Shown here in pieces: positions 37,044 through 46,002 of a DNA stretch of 64,000 nt (its first letter is position 1; each line of letters opens with the position of its first letter). The stretch spans positions 177,150 through 241,149 of the forward strand of contig MENQ01000023.1 of the NCBI GenBank assembly GCA_001768325.1, read 5' to 3'. Made by a program: the position numbers and the translations under genes. The stretch comes from Bacteroidetes bacterium GWC2_46_850 (GTDB lineage Bacteria; Bacteroidota; Bacteroidia; Bacteroidales; Dysgonomonadaceae). The notes beneath the pieces are model-generated. The model saw only the letters and a list, made by a program, of their open reading frames with translations. It had not been told where the DNA came from and ran no database searches.

Positions 37044-38702
37044 TTAACCTCTGTATTTGCAGCAAGCAGGCAATGCATCGTATGTTGCCTTGTCTGCCTT
37101 ATATTTATCGGTATCATGTCCTGCTTTGGCAATGGCTTTGGCAACAGCATCTGCCGATGTCTTTACCGGATCAAAATTGAGATGCAACTGTTTTGTCTTG
37201 ATGTCCCAACTTGCAGAAGTGACACCACTGACAGATTTTGCTGCTTTCTCAATGCGATCCTTGCACATCTCGCACAAACCCTGCACCGCCAGCATCGCAT
37301 GCTCACTGCCCGAAGCAGCGGCTTGCATGTTGTGACCCTCATGTCCCGTGGGGGGCGCTGTACTTGCTGGAGTGGCCCCATTCATTGTATGCCCCTCGTG
37401 CCCCGTTACTGCCCTTCCTGCTTCATCGTTCATCATGCTGCGTTTCCCTGCCAACTGTGCACTGGCATCGATGGTAAATGCGCCATTGGTCACAATCTCT
37501 TCTCCGTCGTGTATGCCGGATAATACCACGTAAGCGTCACCAAGCGACGGCCCCAGTTCAATTTCCCGAAGCAGGAAGGCGGGTGTCTCGGTGTCGGGCT
37601 GTTTCACGTAGACGATGGAACGCTTTCCTGTCCAGAGGATGGCCGACTTGGGAATAACAACCTCATTGTTATATTGTTTAAGCGGAGCGTTGATGAGTGC
37701 GTTGGCATACATCTCCGGTTTTAGCTCCATGCCGGGATTGGCTGTCTCTACGCGCACTTTGGCGGTACGTGTGGCAGGATCCAGAATGGGATTGATAAAA
37801 GATATTTTTCCCGAAAAAGTTTTACCTGGTAACGACTGAAGGGTGTATTCCAGCCGGTCGCCCACTTTCAGAAAAGGAAGATCCGACTCGTATGCATCGA
37901 AGACAGCCCATACCTGCGACAGGTTGGCCACATCGAAGAGCACGGTGCCGGTATTTACATAATCACCCTGGTTTACATTTTTTGAAATTACGATACCGCT
38001 TGTGGTAGCGGCTACATCGATTAGCGGAGAAACCTCACCCGACTGTTCAATACGTGCGATCTGTTGATCGGTGAGTTTCCACAGACGTAATTTTTCTCTT
38101 ACCGCCTGTATCAAAGCGGGCTGTAGATCTTTCATCTTCGCTGCTTCAATCAGTTCCTGTTGTGCGTTTAACAGCTCAGGTGAATAGATGGTGGCGATGG
38201 GTTGTCCACGACGTACACTTTCGCCGGTAAAGGTGACAAACAGCTTTTCGATGCGCCCACTTACGTGAGAGGTCTGCGATTGAGAGAGACGTTCGTCCAC
38301 CTGAATGGTGCCATAAAGTTGGACCTCCTTCACCGGATTCTGTCTGCTCACGATGGTTGTTTGTACATTAGCTAATGCGGCGGCTTCAGCCGATAGCTGA
38401 ATGGCATTTGGGTCAATAGCCGCATCGCCCGATCCGGTTGTCTTTAGCGGAATGAGGTCCATGCCGCAAATGGGGCAGTCGCCCGGCTCTTCCATTCTTA
38501 TCTGGGGATGCATGGCGCAGGTCCAGATGGTGGGTTCCGCTCCGTGATCATGTGCTTCTTCCACTGTAACTGTTTCCTGTGACTTTTGTTCCTTGTTGTT
38601 CCCCGAAAAAATAAGCCAGCCGAGAAGCAAGCCGGTCAGCAGGATCAATCCATACCTTAAATAGGGATGCTTGCCAATCTCTTTAATTTTATTCTTATCC
38701 AT
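37044..38702 (-). CDS. cusB: CusB-like RND periplasmic adaptor with added metal domains
   Basis: A 552-residue membrane-fusion protein. One N-terminal membrane segment (about 17-33) is followed by a heavy-metal-binding zinc-ribbon-like domain (WTCAMHPQIR...CPICGMDLIPL, about 57-82). The adaptor core (about 90-430) has the lipoyl/barrel segments with GDYVNTGTVLFDVANL. A His/Met-rich linker leads to a C-terminal HMA domain from about residue 470 with C477-x-x-C480, ending in LPACCKYRG. The adaptor should link CusA to CusC and may collect metal through both end domains. Neighbours cusC and cusA are upstream in the same operon. Confidence 0.92.
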   Translation of the reverse strand: MDKNKIKEIGKHPYLRYGLILLTGLLLGWLIFSGNNKEQKSQETVTVEEAHDHGAEPTIWTCAMHPQIRMEEPGDCPICGMDLIPLKTTGSGDAAIDPNAIQLSAEAAALANVQTTIVSRQNPVKEVQLYGTIQVDERLSQSQTSHVSGRIEKLFVTFTGESVRRGQPIATIYSPELLNAQQELIEAAKMKDLQPALIQAVREKLRLWKLTDQQIARIEQSGEVSPLIDVAATTSGIVISKNVNQGDYVNTGTVLFDVANLSQVWAVFDAYESDLPFLKVGDRLEYTLQSLPGKTFSGKISFINPILDPATRTAKVRVETANPGMELKPEMYANALINAPLKQYNNEVVIPKSAILWTGKRSIVYVKQPDTETPAFLLREIELGPSLGDAYVVLSGIHDGEEIVTNGAFTIDASAQLAGKRSMMNDEAGRAVTGHEGHTMNGATPASTAPPTGHEGHNMQAAASGSEHAMLAVQGLCEMCKDRIEKAAKSVSGVTSASWDIKTKQLHLNFDPVKTSADAVAKAIAKAGHDTDKYKADKATYDALPACCKYRG

Positions 38703-38717
38703 AATGCTAGTTATATT

Positions 38718-40202
38718 TTAATTGTTTGTTGTATCAAAAGAATGTAATTTTTGGATGGATGCCACAATTGTGTTGTATTCGGCAATTACCTCGGCTTGCC
38801 GCAACTGATAATCGAGCAACTGCCGCTGCACCTGAATCACGTTGGTGAGATCGCTCTTTGCAGTAACAAATTCCTGTACAACCAACTGGTAGGTTGTTCT
38901 GGCCAATTGCTCCTGTTTTCGGTAGAGTGCAATCTTACGCTCGGTATTGTCGAGTTGCTGTTTCAGTTTAAACAAATCGGACTGAAGTATATTTATTGTG
39001 TTATTGTACTTTTCCCGGGCCGATTGCCACATAAAGCGGCTTTCGCGTTGTTGTGCTCCGTATTTATTCCGATATAAGGGGAGGGTGATGGAAAACATGG
39101 GCATCACCATATCCATACCGGTCATTTCGGGTGCCATGCCCTGATCCATCTGCGCTGTCTTGCTTTCGCCAATCAGCATGTATTGCAATCCGATCCCGAA
39201 CATGGGATAACTCATTTTCAAGTCCATCTCTCTCTTTGCGCGGTATGCCAGTTCTTCTTCTTTCAGCATTCCCAACATGGGGTTTTGATTTTTTATTTCA
39301 CGCATAGAAGAAGCTTTGTCGAAGAGATAGTCTACTTTCACGATAGAATCGGGCACCACTACCTCAAAATCGACCGAACGGTTCAGCAACGCGTTAAATC
39401 TGGCTTTTTCAGCTGCAATATCCGACAAGAGACTCTCAACGTTGTTTTCTATTTCAACCATTTCCAGTTGCACACGGAGTACATCCGACATACCCGGGGC
39501 AGTACTGCCCATACCCGAAGACATACTGCCTCCTGAACTGCTCATGCCGGACATCGAGGAAGAGGAGGTGCCGGAAGAAGTTGTGGATCCTCCCATCGAA
39601 CCCATCCCAGACATGCCACCGCCGGTTGGTGATGAGTTGCTGCTTTTTGTTGCCGGAGAAGGAGCAGGTACTGAATAACCCGAAGAAGAACCGCTGTATG
39701 GCGATGATACCTTGCGAATGGCCAGTTCCTCGAGTTGTTTCAACAGCTGCAGGTTCTCTCGGTTGTTATTCAGTTGCTGTACCAGTGTAGAAAGGACATA
39801 CCACTGGGTATATACCTCCAGGTAGAGGTTATCTCTTGTCTCCCTGAATTGTTCATACGACATTTTGGCCATGTGCGTGGCCTCGGTTTGTGCCGCCTTC
39901 TTGGTACCAAACCAGGGGAACATCTGCATAAGGGTAAAATCAGCTATCTGTCGACCACCTACAATGTCCATCGGTTTAAGAAAAAAGCCGATATCCAGTT
40001 TGGGATCTGGCCATGCACCTGCCTGTGGTACCTTTTCCAGTGATGCTTTGTAAGCCAGGAAATCGGCATTCAACCCGGGATTATTTCTACCCGCTATCTC
40101 AAGGTATCGGGCGAGTGAATCTGCCGTTTGGCCTTTGACTGGGAGTGTAATAATAAAACCCAGCAATATGATGAATAAGAGGTTGACGTTATATTGTTTC
40201 AT
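38718..40202 (-). CDS. cusC: CusC-like TolC-family outer-membrane efflux channel with Met-rich loop
   Basis: A 494-residue outer-membrane factor with a signal peptide (1-24, ending VKGQ). Two coiled-coil halves typical of TolC are present (around residues 110-165 and 400-480). Between them, residues about 167-239 form a low-complexity Ser/Gly/Met insertion with eight methionines (for example GGGMSGMGSMGG). Such Met-rich loops can bind Cu(I) or Ag(I). ATG at 40202 lies 14 bases inside the cusA 3' end, so translation is coupled; a longer upstream reading would leave no signal peptide. Confidence 0.88.
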   Translation of the reverse strand: MKQYNVNLLFIILLGFIITLPVKGQTADSLARYLEIAGRNNPGLNADFLAYKASLEKVPQAGAWPDPKLDIGFFLKPMDIVGGRQIADFTLMQMFPWFGTKKAAQTEATHMAKMSYEQFRETRDNLYLEVYTQWYVLSTLVQQLNNNRENLQLLKQLEELAIRKVSSPYSGSSSGYSVPAPSPATKSSNSSPTGGGMSGMGSMGGSTTSSGTSSSSMSGMSSSGGSMSSGMGSTAPGMSDVLRVQLEMVEIENNVESLLSDIAAEKARFNALLNRSVDFEVVVPDSIVKVDYLFDKASSMREIKNQNPMLGMLKEEELAYRAKREMDLKMSYPMFGIGLQYMLIGESKTAQMDQGMAPEMTGMDMVMPMFSITLPLYRNKYGAQQRESRFMWQSAREKYNNTINILQSDLFKLKQQLDNTERKIALYRKQEQLARTTYQLVVQEFVTAKSDLTNVIQVQRQLLDYQLRQAEVIAEYNTIVASIQKLHSFDTTNN

Positions 40203-43200
40203 AATCTGCAATTTTAGCTTGTTGTTTCTCTTTTTTTCGGATAACACCTTCTCTCCACCAACACTGCAGGATGGGCACGATGAACATGGTCATCATTTGA
40301 ATGACCATTCCGCCAAAAGTAGGGATTGACATGGGTACCATGATCTCTGAACCCTTGCCGGTGGAAGTGAGCACCGGAAGAAGTGCGATCAAAGTAGTAG
40401 CTGTGGTCATTACTGCAGGTCGTACTCTTTTTTTACCGGCATAAACAACCGTTTCCCTCACTTCTTCCCTTGTCTGTGGATCTTTCTCCAGAAAGGCGTC
40501 ATGAATATAGGTTCCCATCAGCACCCCATCGTCTGTAGCAATACCGAAGAGCGCTATAAATCCAACCCACACGGCAATGCTCAGATTAATAGGTTGCATA
40601 TTGAACATGTCGCGCATATTCATTCCGCCAATATCAAAATTCATAAACCAGGGTTCACCATAGAGCCATAAGAGAATGAACCCACCGGCCAGCGCGACAA
40701 ATATACCCGAAAAGTGAATGAGCGAGGCTGTGATTGTTTTAAACTGGAAATATAGAATGAGCAAGATAACAAGAAGACTAATCGGTATGATAATAGCCAG
40801 CCGCTTCGATGCACGGGCTTGTTGTTCATAATTTCCGGCGAAAGTGTAGGAAACTCCTTTTGGTAATTGCATTTCACCGGTTCTTATTTTTTCATCAAGC
40901 ACCCTCTGGGCTTCCTGAACCACATCGACTTCCGCTTTACCTTCTACCTTATCGAAGATAACATATCCAATCAGGAAGGTATTCTCACTTTGAATCATCT
41001 GCGCTCCCCGTTTATAGGTTATGTCTGTTACATCGCCCAATGGAATCTGCGCCCCCGTGGCAGTAGGCACGATGAGACGTGCCAATTCATCCGGATTCTC
41101 TCTTAACTCACGCGGATAACGCAGTCGTACCGGAAAACGTTCGCGATCTTCCACTGTGGTGGTCAGGGACATTCCGCCAACAGCGGCACTGATCACCTCC
41201 TGCAGATCGGCCACGGTGAGACCGTATCGAGCCATCTCTTGCCGGTTTAAGCTGATCTCAATATAGGGAGCTCCCACCGCCCGATCGTAAAACACAGTAG
41301 ATGGAAGTACTGAAGGAACATCTTTCAATGCTGTTTCAATTGCTTTACCACCCTGTTCTATTGATTCCAGGTCGGGACCGGATACTTTTACTCCCATTGG
41401 TGCACGCATACCGGTAGAAAGCATCACTGTTCTTGCAGCAATAGGCATTAACTTTGGTGCTGAAGTAAGCCCGGGTAGATGTGATACGTTGACGATCTCC
41501 TGCCATATATCGTCTTCATTCTTTATTTCCGGGCGCCACTGTCTGAAATATTTACCGCGTCTGTCGTGAACGAGGCTATCTTCAGATATCAATCGAAAAC
41601 CATCTTCCGGATTATACGTAGTATTGTTGGTCAGAATAAATTCACCATGTCTGTTTACTTTGAAACGTTTTCTATTACCGTCTTGATCCAGTATATATTC
41701 CGGGCGGTAGATGATGGTATTTTCAAACATTTGAGTGGGTGCAGGATCGAGTGCCGAGTTGACACGTCCCCATTTGCCAATGGTCATTTCCACCTCAGGA
41801 ATATTGCTGATCCTTTTATCCAGTATTTCAATGTATTGCTGATTCTGTTCTATTCCGGTATGAGGCATACTGGTGGGCATTAGTAGAAAAGAACCTTCGT
41901 TCAAAGTAGGCATAAACTCCTGACCGATTCCAGGAAACCGGGTGCTTGCACTTTGCCAGAAACCAGTCTGTCGGAATGACCTCCATCCAACAGTTTCGAA
42001 CCCTTTTGCCACAAGACCGAATGTCTTGTCGAACCCTTGCCAGATAACAAGACCAAACAGAATGGTTAAGATGGGAATAGTCATAAATTTCCATCTGTTT
42101 GCAAGACACCATCTGAGTATTTTCTCATAATAGATTACCATCAGCCACAATGCTCCCAGGATAGCGGCAACTATTAAAATAACAAAGAAAAAATTCCGTG
42201 GTGTTCCGGCCTGTGTCCCCATGGGCAACCACTCCATTGCAAGAAGATATGTTACAGCAAACAATACAATTCCCAAATTGAAATAAGTAGGAATTTTCCG
42301 GTTTTTCCACTTATGCGTGAAAAGGTTATTCAGACCCAATAATGCCAGCGCGAAAAATAGAAAGTATCCTGTCATAATAATTAGCGCGATGCTCGCAACA
42401 ATCAGTATGATGTTTGATATTTTTCGAACCTGTTTTGATGTGATTTTTATTGAGAAAATATAATACATCAACGTGGGTATCAATATGATGCCGACCATAT
42501 ATGCACTAATGAGCGCAAATGTTTTGGTGAATGCCAGAGGAACAAAAAGTTTACCTTCCTGTGCTTCCAGCATGAAAACCGGGATAAAACTCACGATTGT
42601 GGTAAGCTGTCCCGTGAGAACTGCCCCGGATACTTCCTTTATACTGTTGTAAATTAAATTTGCAAAAGGTTTACCTTTTCGAATGCCCTTATTCTCTTCC
42701 ATGTCCATGTGCCTGAGCGTATTCTCTACAAATACCACTCCGACGTCAACCATGATTCCGATGGCGATTGCAATACCTGATAGGGCAACTATATTAGCTT
42801 GAATCCCCGCATATTTCATTATGATAAAAGTGGCCAATACGCCAATAGGTAAAATGCTGGAGATAACAACCGAAGCCCTGAGGTTTAAGACCAGAACAAT
42901 TACAACGATGATGGCGATGAGCGTTTCATGTGTAAGCGAAGTCTCCAGCGTACCTATTGTTTCGTGAATCAATGCGGTCCTGTCGTAAAAAGGAACAACC
43001 GTCACTTTAGAAACAGATCCATCTGCCAGTGTCTTTTGCGGCAATCCTGCGTCCATCTCCTTGATCCTCTCCTTCACGTTGTTGATAACCTGAAGCGGGT
43101 TGGAACCATGGCGTGCCACCACCACGCCTCCCACGGCTTCTACCCCTTCCTTGTCGAGGCCTCCCCGCCTGGTAGCAGGACCAAGGGTGACGAATGCCAA

Positions 43201-44034
43201 ATCCTTAATCTTTACCGGAATACCATCTCTTACGGTAACCACAGCTTCTTCCAGGTCGGATACTTTTTTTATGTAACCAAGTCCGCGAACAAGGTATTCC
43301 GCTTTATTGATTTCAACCGTTTCGGCACCAATATCGAGGTTGCTCTTTTGTATGGCATTCATTACATCCATGATCGTGAGATTGTATGCGCGGAGAGAAT
43401 TGGGATTTACATCCACCTGGTACTCCTTCACGAAACCACCTACGGAAGCCACCTCTGACACTCCTTCTGCCGACATCAACGAGTATCTTACATAGAAGTC
43501 CTGCACTGTCCTTAACTCATCCGGATCCCAGCCGCCTGAAGGTTTACCTGTTTCAGGGTTTCTCCCTTCCAGGGTATACCAGAAGATTTGTCCCAAAGCA
43601 GTTGCATCCGGCCCCAGGCTCGGTTGTGCGCCCTGAGGCAACGTGCCGGGAGGCAATGAGTTCAGCTTTTCCAGAATGCGCGAGCGACTCCAGTAAAATT
43701 CAATATCTTCTTCGAAGATGATGTAGATGAACGACATCCCGAACATGGATGTGCTTCGGATGGTTTTAACCCCGGGGACACCCAGTAATGAAGTAGTCAA
43801 CGGGTAGGTTATCTGCTCTTGTATATCTTTTGGAGAACGCCCCATCCATTCTGTCGCGACAATCTGTTGATTATCACTGAGGTCTGGGATTGCATCCACA
43901 GGAACCGGATCCTTTGGCAGCATACTGCCCCAGTTAAAAGGTGCAACTGATATTCCCCATACGATAATAGTTATAAGTAACAGAATGGTAATGAGTCTGT
44001 TATTCAGAAAATATTTTACGATTTGGTTGATCAT
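40189..44034 (-). CDS. cusA: CusA/CzcA-type heavy-metal RND efflux pump
   Basis: A 1281-residue RND transporter, about 230 residues longer than E. coli CusA. It starts with MINQIVKYFLNNRLITILL, the first transmembrane helix. Recognisable blocks include AIPDLSDNQ, VGGFVKEYQVDVNP, GIAIAIGIMVDVGVVFVENTL and SVRP-like GKKRVRPAVMTTATTLIALLPVLTSTGKGSE (shown in parts). Extra length lies in an inserted membrane/soluble segment around residues 540-680 and in a segment near 780-850. The start at 44034 was chosen because upstream codons lack family similarity. It should expel Cu(I)/Ag(I) through CusC. Confidence 0.93.
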   Translation of the reverse strand: MINQIVKYFLNNRLITILLLITIIVWGISVAPFNWGSMLPKDPVPVDAIPDLSDNQQIVATEWMGRSPKDIQEQITYPLTTSLLGVPGVKTIRSTSMFGMSFIYIIFEEDIEFYWSRSRILEKLNSLPPGTLPQGAQPSLGPDATALGQIFWYTLEGRNPETGKPSGGWDPDELRTVQDFYVRYSLMSAEGVSEVASVGGFVKEYQVDVNPNSLRAYNLTIMDVMNAIQKSNLDIGAETVEINKAEYLVRGLGYIKKVSDLEEAVVTVRDGIPVKIKDLAFVTLGPATRRGGLDKEGVEAVGGVVVARHGSNPLQVINNVKERIKEMDAGLPQKTLADGSVSKVTVVPFYDRTALIHETIGTLETSLTHETLIAIIVVIVLVLNLRASVVISSILPIGVLATFIIMKYAGIQANIVALSGIAIAIGIMVDVGVVFVENTLRHMDMEENKGIRKGKPFANLIYNSIKEVSGAVLTGQLTTIVSFIPVFMLEAQEGKLFVPLAFTKTFALISAYMVGIILIPTLMYYIFSIKITSKQVRKISNIILIVASIALIIMTGYFLFFALALLGLNNLFTHKWKNRKIPTYFNLGIVLFAVTYLLAMEWLPMGTQAGTPRNFFFVILIVAAILGALWLMVIYYEKILRWCLANRWKFMTIPILTILFGLVIWQGFDKTFGLVAKGFETVGWRSFRQTGFWQSASTRFPGIGQEFMPTLNEGSFLLMPTSMPHTGIEQNQQYIEILDKRISNIPEVEMTIGKWGRVNSALDPAPTQMFENTIIYRPEYILDQDGNRKRFKVNRHGEFILTNNTTYNPEDGFRLISEDSLVHDRRGKYFRQWRPEIKNEDDIWQEIVNVSHLPGLTSAPKLMPIAARTVMLSTGMRAPMGVKVSGPDLESIEQGGKAIETALKDVPSVLPSTVFYDRAVGAPYIEISLNRQEMARYGLTVADLQEVISAAVGGMSLTTTVEDRERFPVRLRYPRELRENPDELARLIVPTATGAQIPLGDVTDITYKRGAQMIQSENTFLIGYVIFDKVEGKAEVDVVQEAQRVLDEKIRTGEMQLPKGVSYTFAGNYEQQARASKRLAIIIPISLLVILLILYFQFKTITASLIHFSGIFVALAGGFILLWLYGEPWFMNFDIGGMNMRDMFNMQPINLSIAVWVGFIALFGIATDDGVLMGTYIHDAFLEKDPQTREEVRETVVYAGKKRVRPAVMTTATTLIALLPVLTSTGKGSEIMVPMSIPTFGGMVIQMMTMFIVPILQCWWREGVIRKKEKQQAKIADYETI

Positions 44035-44205
44035 AAATATAATAATTGAAATAAGTCTATTGTAATTGGCAGGCCTTTTATTTAAACCACGAATAAGCCT
44101 GGCGTGTTTTCGTCTGTATAAATAATTAAATACAGCGTTTATTGCACACAGTTTCTTTGGTAAACACATATGTTACCTTTCACTGAATACAATATTCATT
44201 GAGAA

Positions 44206-44682
44206 TCAAATACGGTAGATGCAGATGTAGGTCAGCAGACTTACATCCTGCAGGAAAAGTCCCTTGGATGGGAAATCTTCAAAAAAAGTTAAAGAGTTTA
44301 TTTCAGGTTCCGATAATTTGAAGAGCGGAATCAATAATGCTGCAGCCTCGTAAGAAATAGATGCAGTACCACGGGAAACAGATTGTTCGGTTTTGGTCTG
44401 ATAATCATCGGTACCGGGTTTCAACAGCTGGATATCACAGCATGAAGAGTGCGCATCACCCAGGGTGCTGTGGTGGTTGGTTTTCCCTTCAGGATGCTGA
44501 CCTTGTAAAGGATCTTTGCTTTCCCGGGTTGCATTGTCGTCGCAGCATCCGATGAGATCATTGGTGGTCTGTATCATAGAGAATGAATGCAGCTTTTTTC
44601 CACAAAAATGCATCGCTAGCACGGGCTGTACTGCGGACACCAGCATGAAGAGAAGCAATAATATGGCTGTAAATCTTTTCAT
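44206..44682 (-). CDS. HYC_CC_PP-type small exported protein heading the cus operon
   Basis: A 158-residue exported protein with a signal peptide (1-23). It carries the pattern of the Bacteroidota HYC_CC_PP family: H25-F-C27, C46-C47 (GCCDD), a His-rich stretch, C81-C82 (SCCDIQ), and a C-terminal LQDVSLL segment. The usual PP motif is not obvious (FPSKG instead). The paired cysteines suggest periplasmic metal binding. ATG at 44682 has a good ribosome-binding site (AAAGGAAG). A strong promoter lies about 54 bases upstream, making this the first gene of the metal-efflux transcript, 171 bases ahead of cusA. Confidence 0.75.
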   Translation of the reverse strand: MKRFTAILLLLFMLVSAVQPVLAMHFCGKKLHSFSMIQTTNDLIGCCDDNATRESKDPLQGQHPEGKTNHHSTLGDAHSSCCDIQLLKPGTDDYQTKTEQSVSRGTASISYEAAALLIPLFKLSEPEINSLTFFEDFPSKGLFLQDVSLLTYICIYRI

Positions 44683-44735
44683 TCTTCCTTTCGGATACCT
44701 AAATCTGTAAAACAACAATTACAGGTATTTGGTTG

Positions 44736-44767
44736 CAAAAGTAAGGGTTATTTTTGTTTTTAACAAA
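44736..44767 (-). promoter_or_regulatory. Promoter of the HYC-cusACB-copB cluster
   Basis: On the minus strand: TTTG at 44767-44764, a 20-base spacer, and TACTTTTG at 44743-44736. This is a complete match to the Bacteroidota TTTG-N19..21-TAnnTTTG promoter and the best in the window. Transcription should start near 44729, giving a leader of about 47 bases. Confidence 0.75.
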
Positions 44768-44792
44768 ATAAAGACTGTTAAAAATGATAAAT

Positions 44793-44807
44793 GGAGGTTT
44801 TACCTCC
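44793..44807 (-). terminator. Hairpin after the second TolC gene
   Basis: GGAGGT and ACCTCC pair across a three-base loop, eight bases after the stop codon at 44816 on the minus strand. The sequence that follows is T-rich (ATTTATCATTTTTAAC) but not a pure T run. It probably ends the DUF1846-tolC transcript just before the cus promoter. Confidence 0.55.
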
Positions 44808-44815
44808 TGGCGATA

Positions 44816-45994
44816 TTATAACTCAATGGCGGTCAGTTCAGCCACTGCCAGCGCATAATCACGCTCCACTTCCAGCATGTTGTTGAATGCATCATAATAA
44901 AATTCTACTTCAAGCAGATAATCCAACAGTGATATTTCACCGGCATCCAGTGCTTTTCTTAGGAGCGGTTCGTTGCTGTATGAGGAAAGTGCTTCACGAT
45001 ACTTCTGTGCTGCCTCCCGTAGGCCGACCGATTGATTGAATAGGCTTTGCAGCCTGTTGTAGAACTGAATCCTGCTGTCTTCCAGTGCCGACTCGGATGA
45101 AAGTACACCTGCTTTTGCCTGTTTAATGGTATTCTTGTTCTCCCAAAGCGGGACGGAGATTCCGATTACCACGCCCTGTAATTTTTCTCCCAGAATCCGC
45201 TCAGAGGCATATCCGGCACTTAATTTGGGTAATGACTGTGCGCGGCTGAGCTTAACCTGTTGTTTACTGATATCTATTTGCTTGCTAAGGTATTGCAGAG
45301 CCGGACTTTTGGATTCTGCAGATGCGTACCACTCGTTAAAGTTTGAGGGTAGGGGAGTGATCGGTATTTCAGTCTCGTTAAACTGGATCCCTTTGCCTCC
45401 ATTCAAAGACTTTAATTCGTTCAGGAGTGCTTCCCTTTCAATGTCTATTTTTTCTTTCTTATTCACGCAGGCCGTGAGGTTCATGTAGACTTTATTTCTC
45501 TCAATTGCATCCGTCTCACCCAGGTCAAATTTTTTCTGATAGGAGTCGGCTATGATCCGGGCTATCTCCACTCTTCTGGAATAATCTTTCGATAATGCGT
45601 TGTTGTAAGCCAGTTCAATGATAATTTGTTTGGCACGAAGCAATGTATTGATCCGTTCAGACTGGTAAAGCCGGTCGAGGTTCTGGTTTTCCATGCCGGC
45701 AAGCTTGTTCCGGTGACCGTAAACCGTTGGAAAATCAAAAGACTGGGTGATACCAAAGTCATTTTGGTTGCCAATTTCACGTGGTGTCCCCCACAGGTAA
45801 CCGTACGTTACTTCAGGATTTGGGAGCCAGATTCCTGTCTTATTGCCCAGCTTTTGGGCTTCAATCTGCTTCTGCAGGGACTGCAGCGTAGTGTTGTTGG
45901 CTTCAACATCCTGTAATATTTTCTCTATTCTGTTTTGGGCACCCGCGGGGATGATAGTGCACAACAAAAGCAGGGTAAATAATAATTTCGTCAT
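44816..45994 (-). CDS. TolC-family outer-membrane efflux protein (CzcC-like)
   Basis: A 392-residue TolC-type protein with a signal peptide (1-19, ending PAGAQ). Features are EKILQDVEANNTTLQSLQKQIEAQKLGNK (shown in part) at the N-terminus, LPNPEVTYGYLWG, and a second repeat starting near residue 220 with SPALQYLSKQIDISKQQVKLS. No inner-membrane pump or adaptor belongs to its own transcript. It sits 8 bases downstream of a DUF1846 gene and immediately upstream of the cus promoter. It may serve as an alternative outer-membrane exit for the cus pump, though it lacks the Met-rich loop of CusC. Confidence 0.87.
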   Translation of the reverse strand: MTKLLFTLLLLCTIIPAGAQNRIEKILQDVEANNTTLQSLQKQIEAQKLGNKTGIWLPNPEVTYGYLWGTPREIGNQNDFGITQSFDFPTVYGHRNKLAGMENQNLDRLYQSERINTLLRAKQIIIELAYNNALSKDYSRRVEIARIIADSYQKKFDLGETDAIERNKVYMNLTACVNKKEKIDIEREALLNELKSLNGGKGIQFNETEIPITPLPSNFNEWYASAESKSPALQYLSKQIDISKQQVKLSRAQSLPKLSAGYASERILGEKLQGVVIGISVPLWENKNTIKQAKAGVLSSESALEDSRIQFYNRLQSLFNQSVGLREAAQKYREALSSYSNEPLLRKALDAGEISLLDYLLEVEFYYDAFNNMLEVERDYALAVAELTAIEL

Positions 45995-46002
45995 ATCATA
46001 AT

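Noticed and set aside
44035..44169. 45-codon upstream extension of cusA
   Set aside because: The extra N-terminal residues are not membrane-like and have no RND similarity; the protein starts naturally at MINQIVKYF at 44034.
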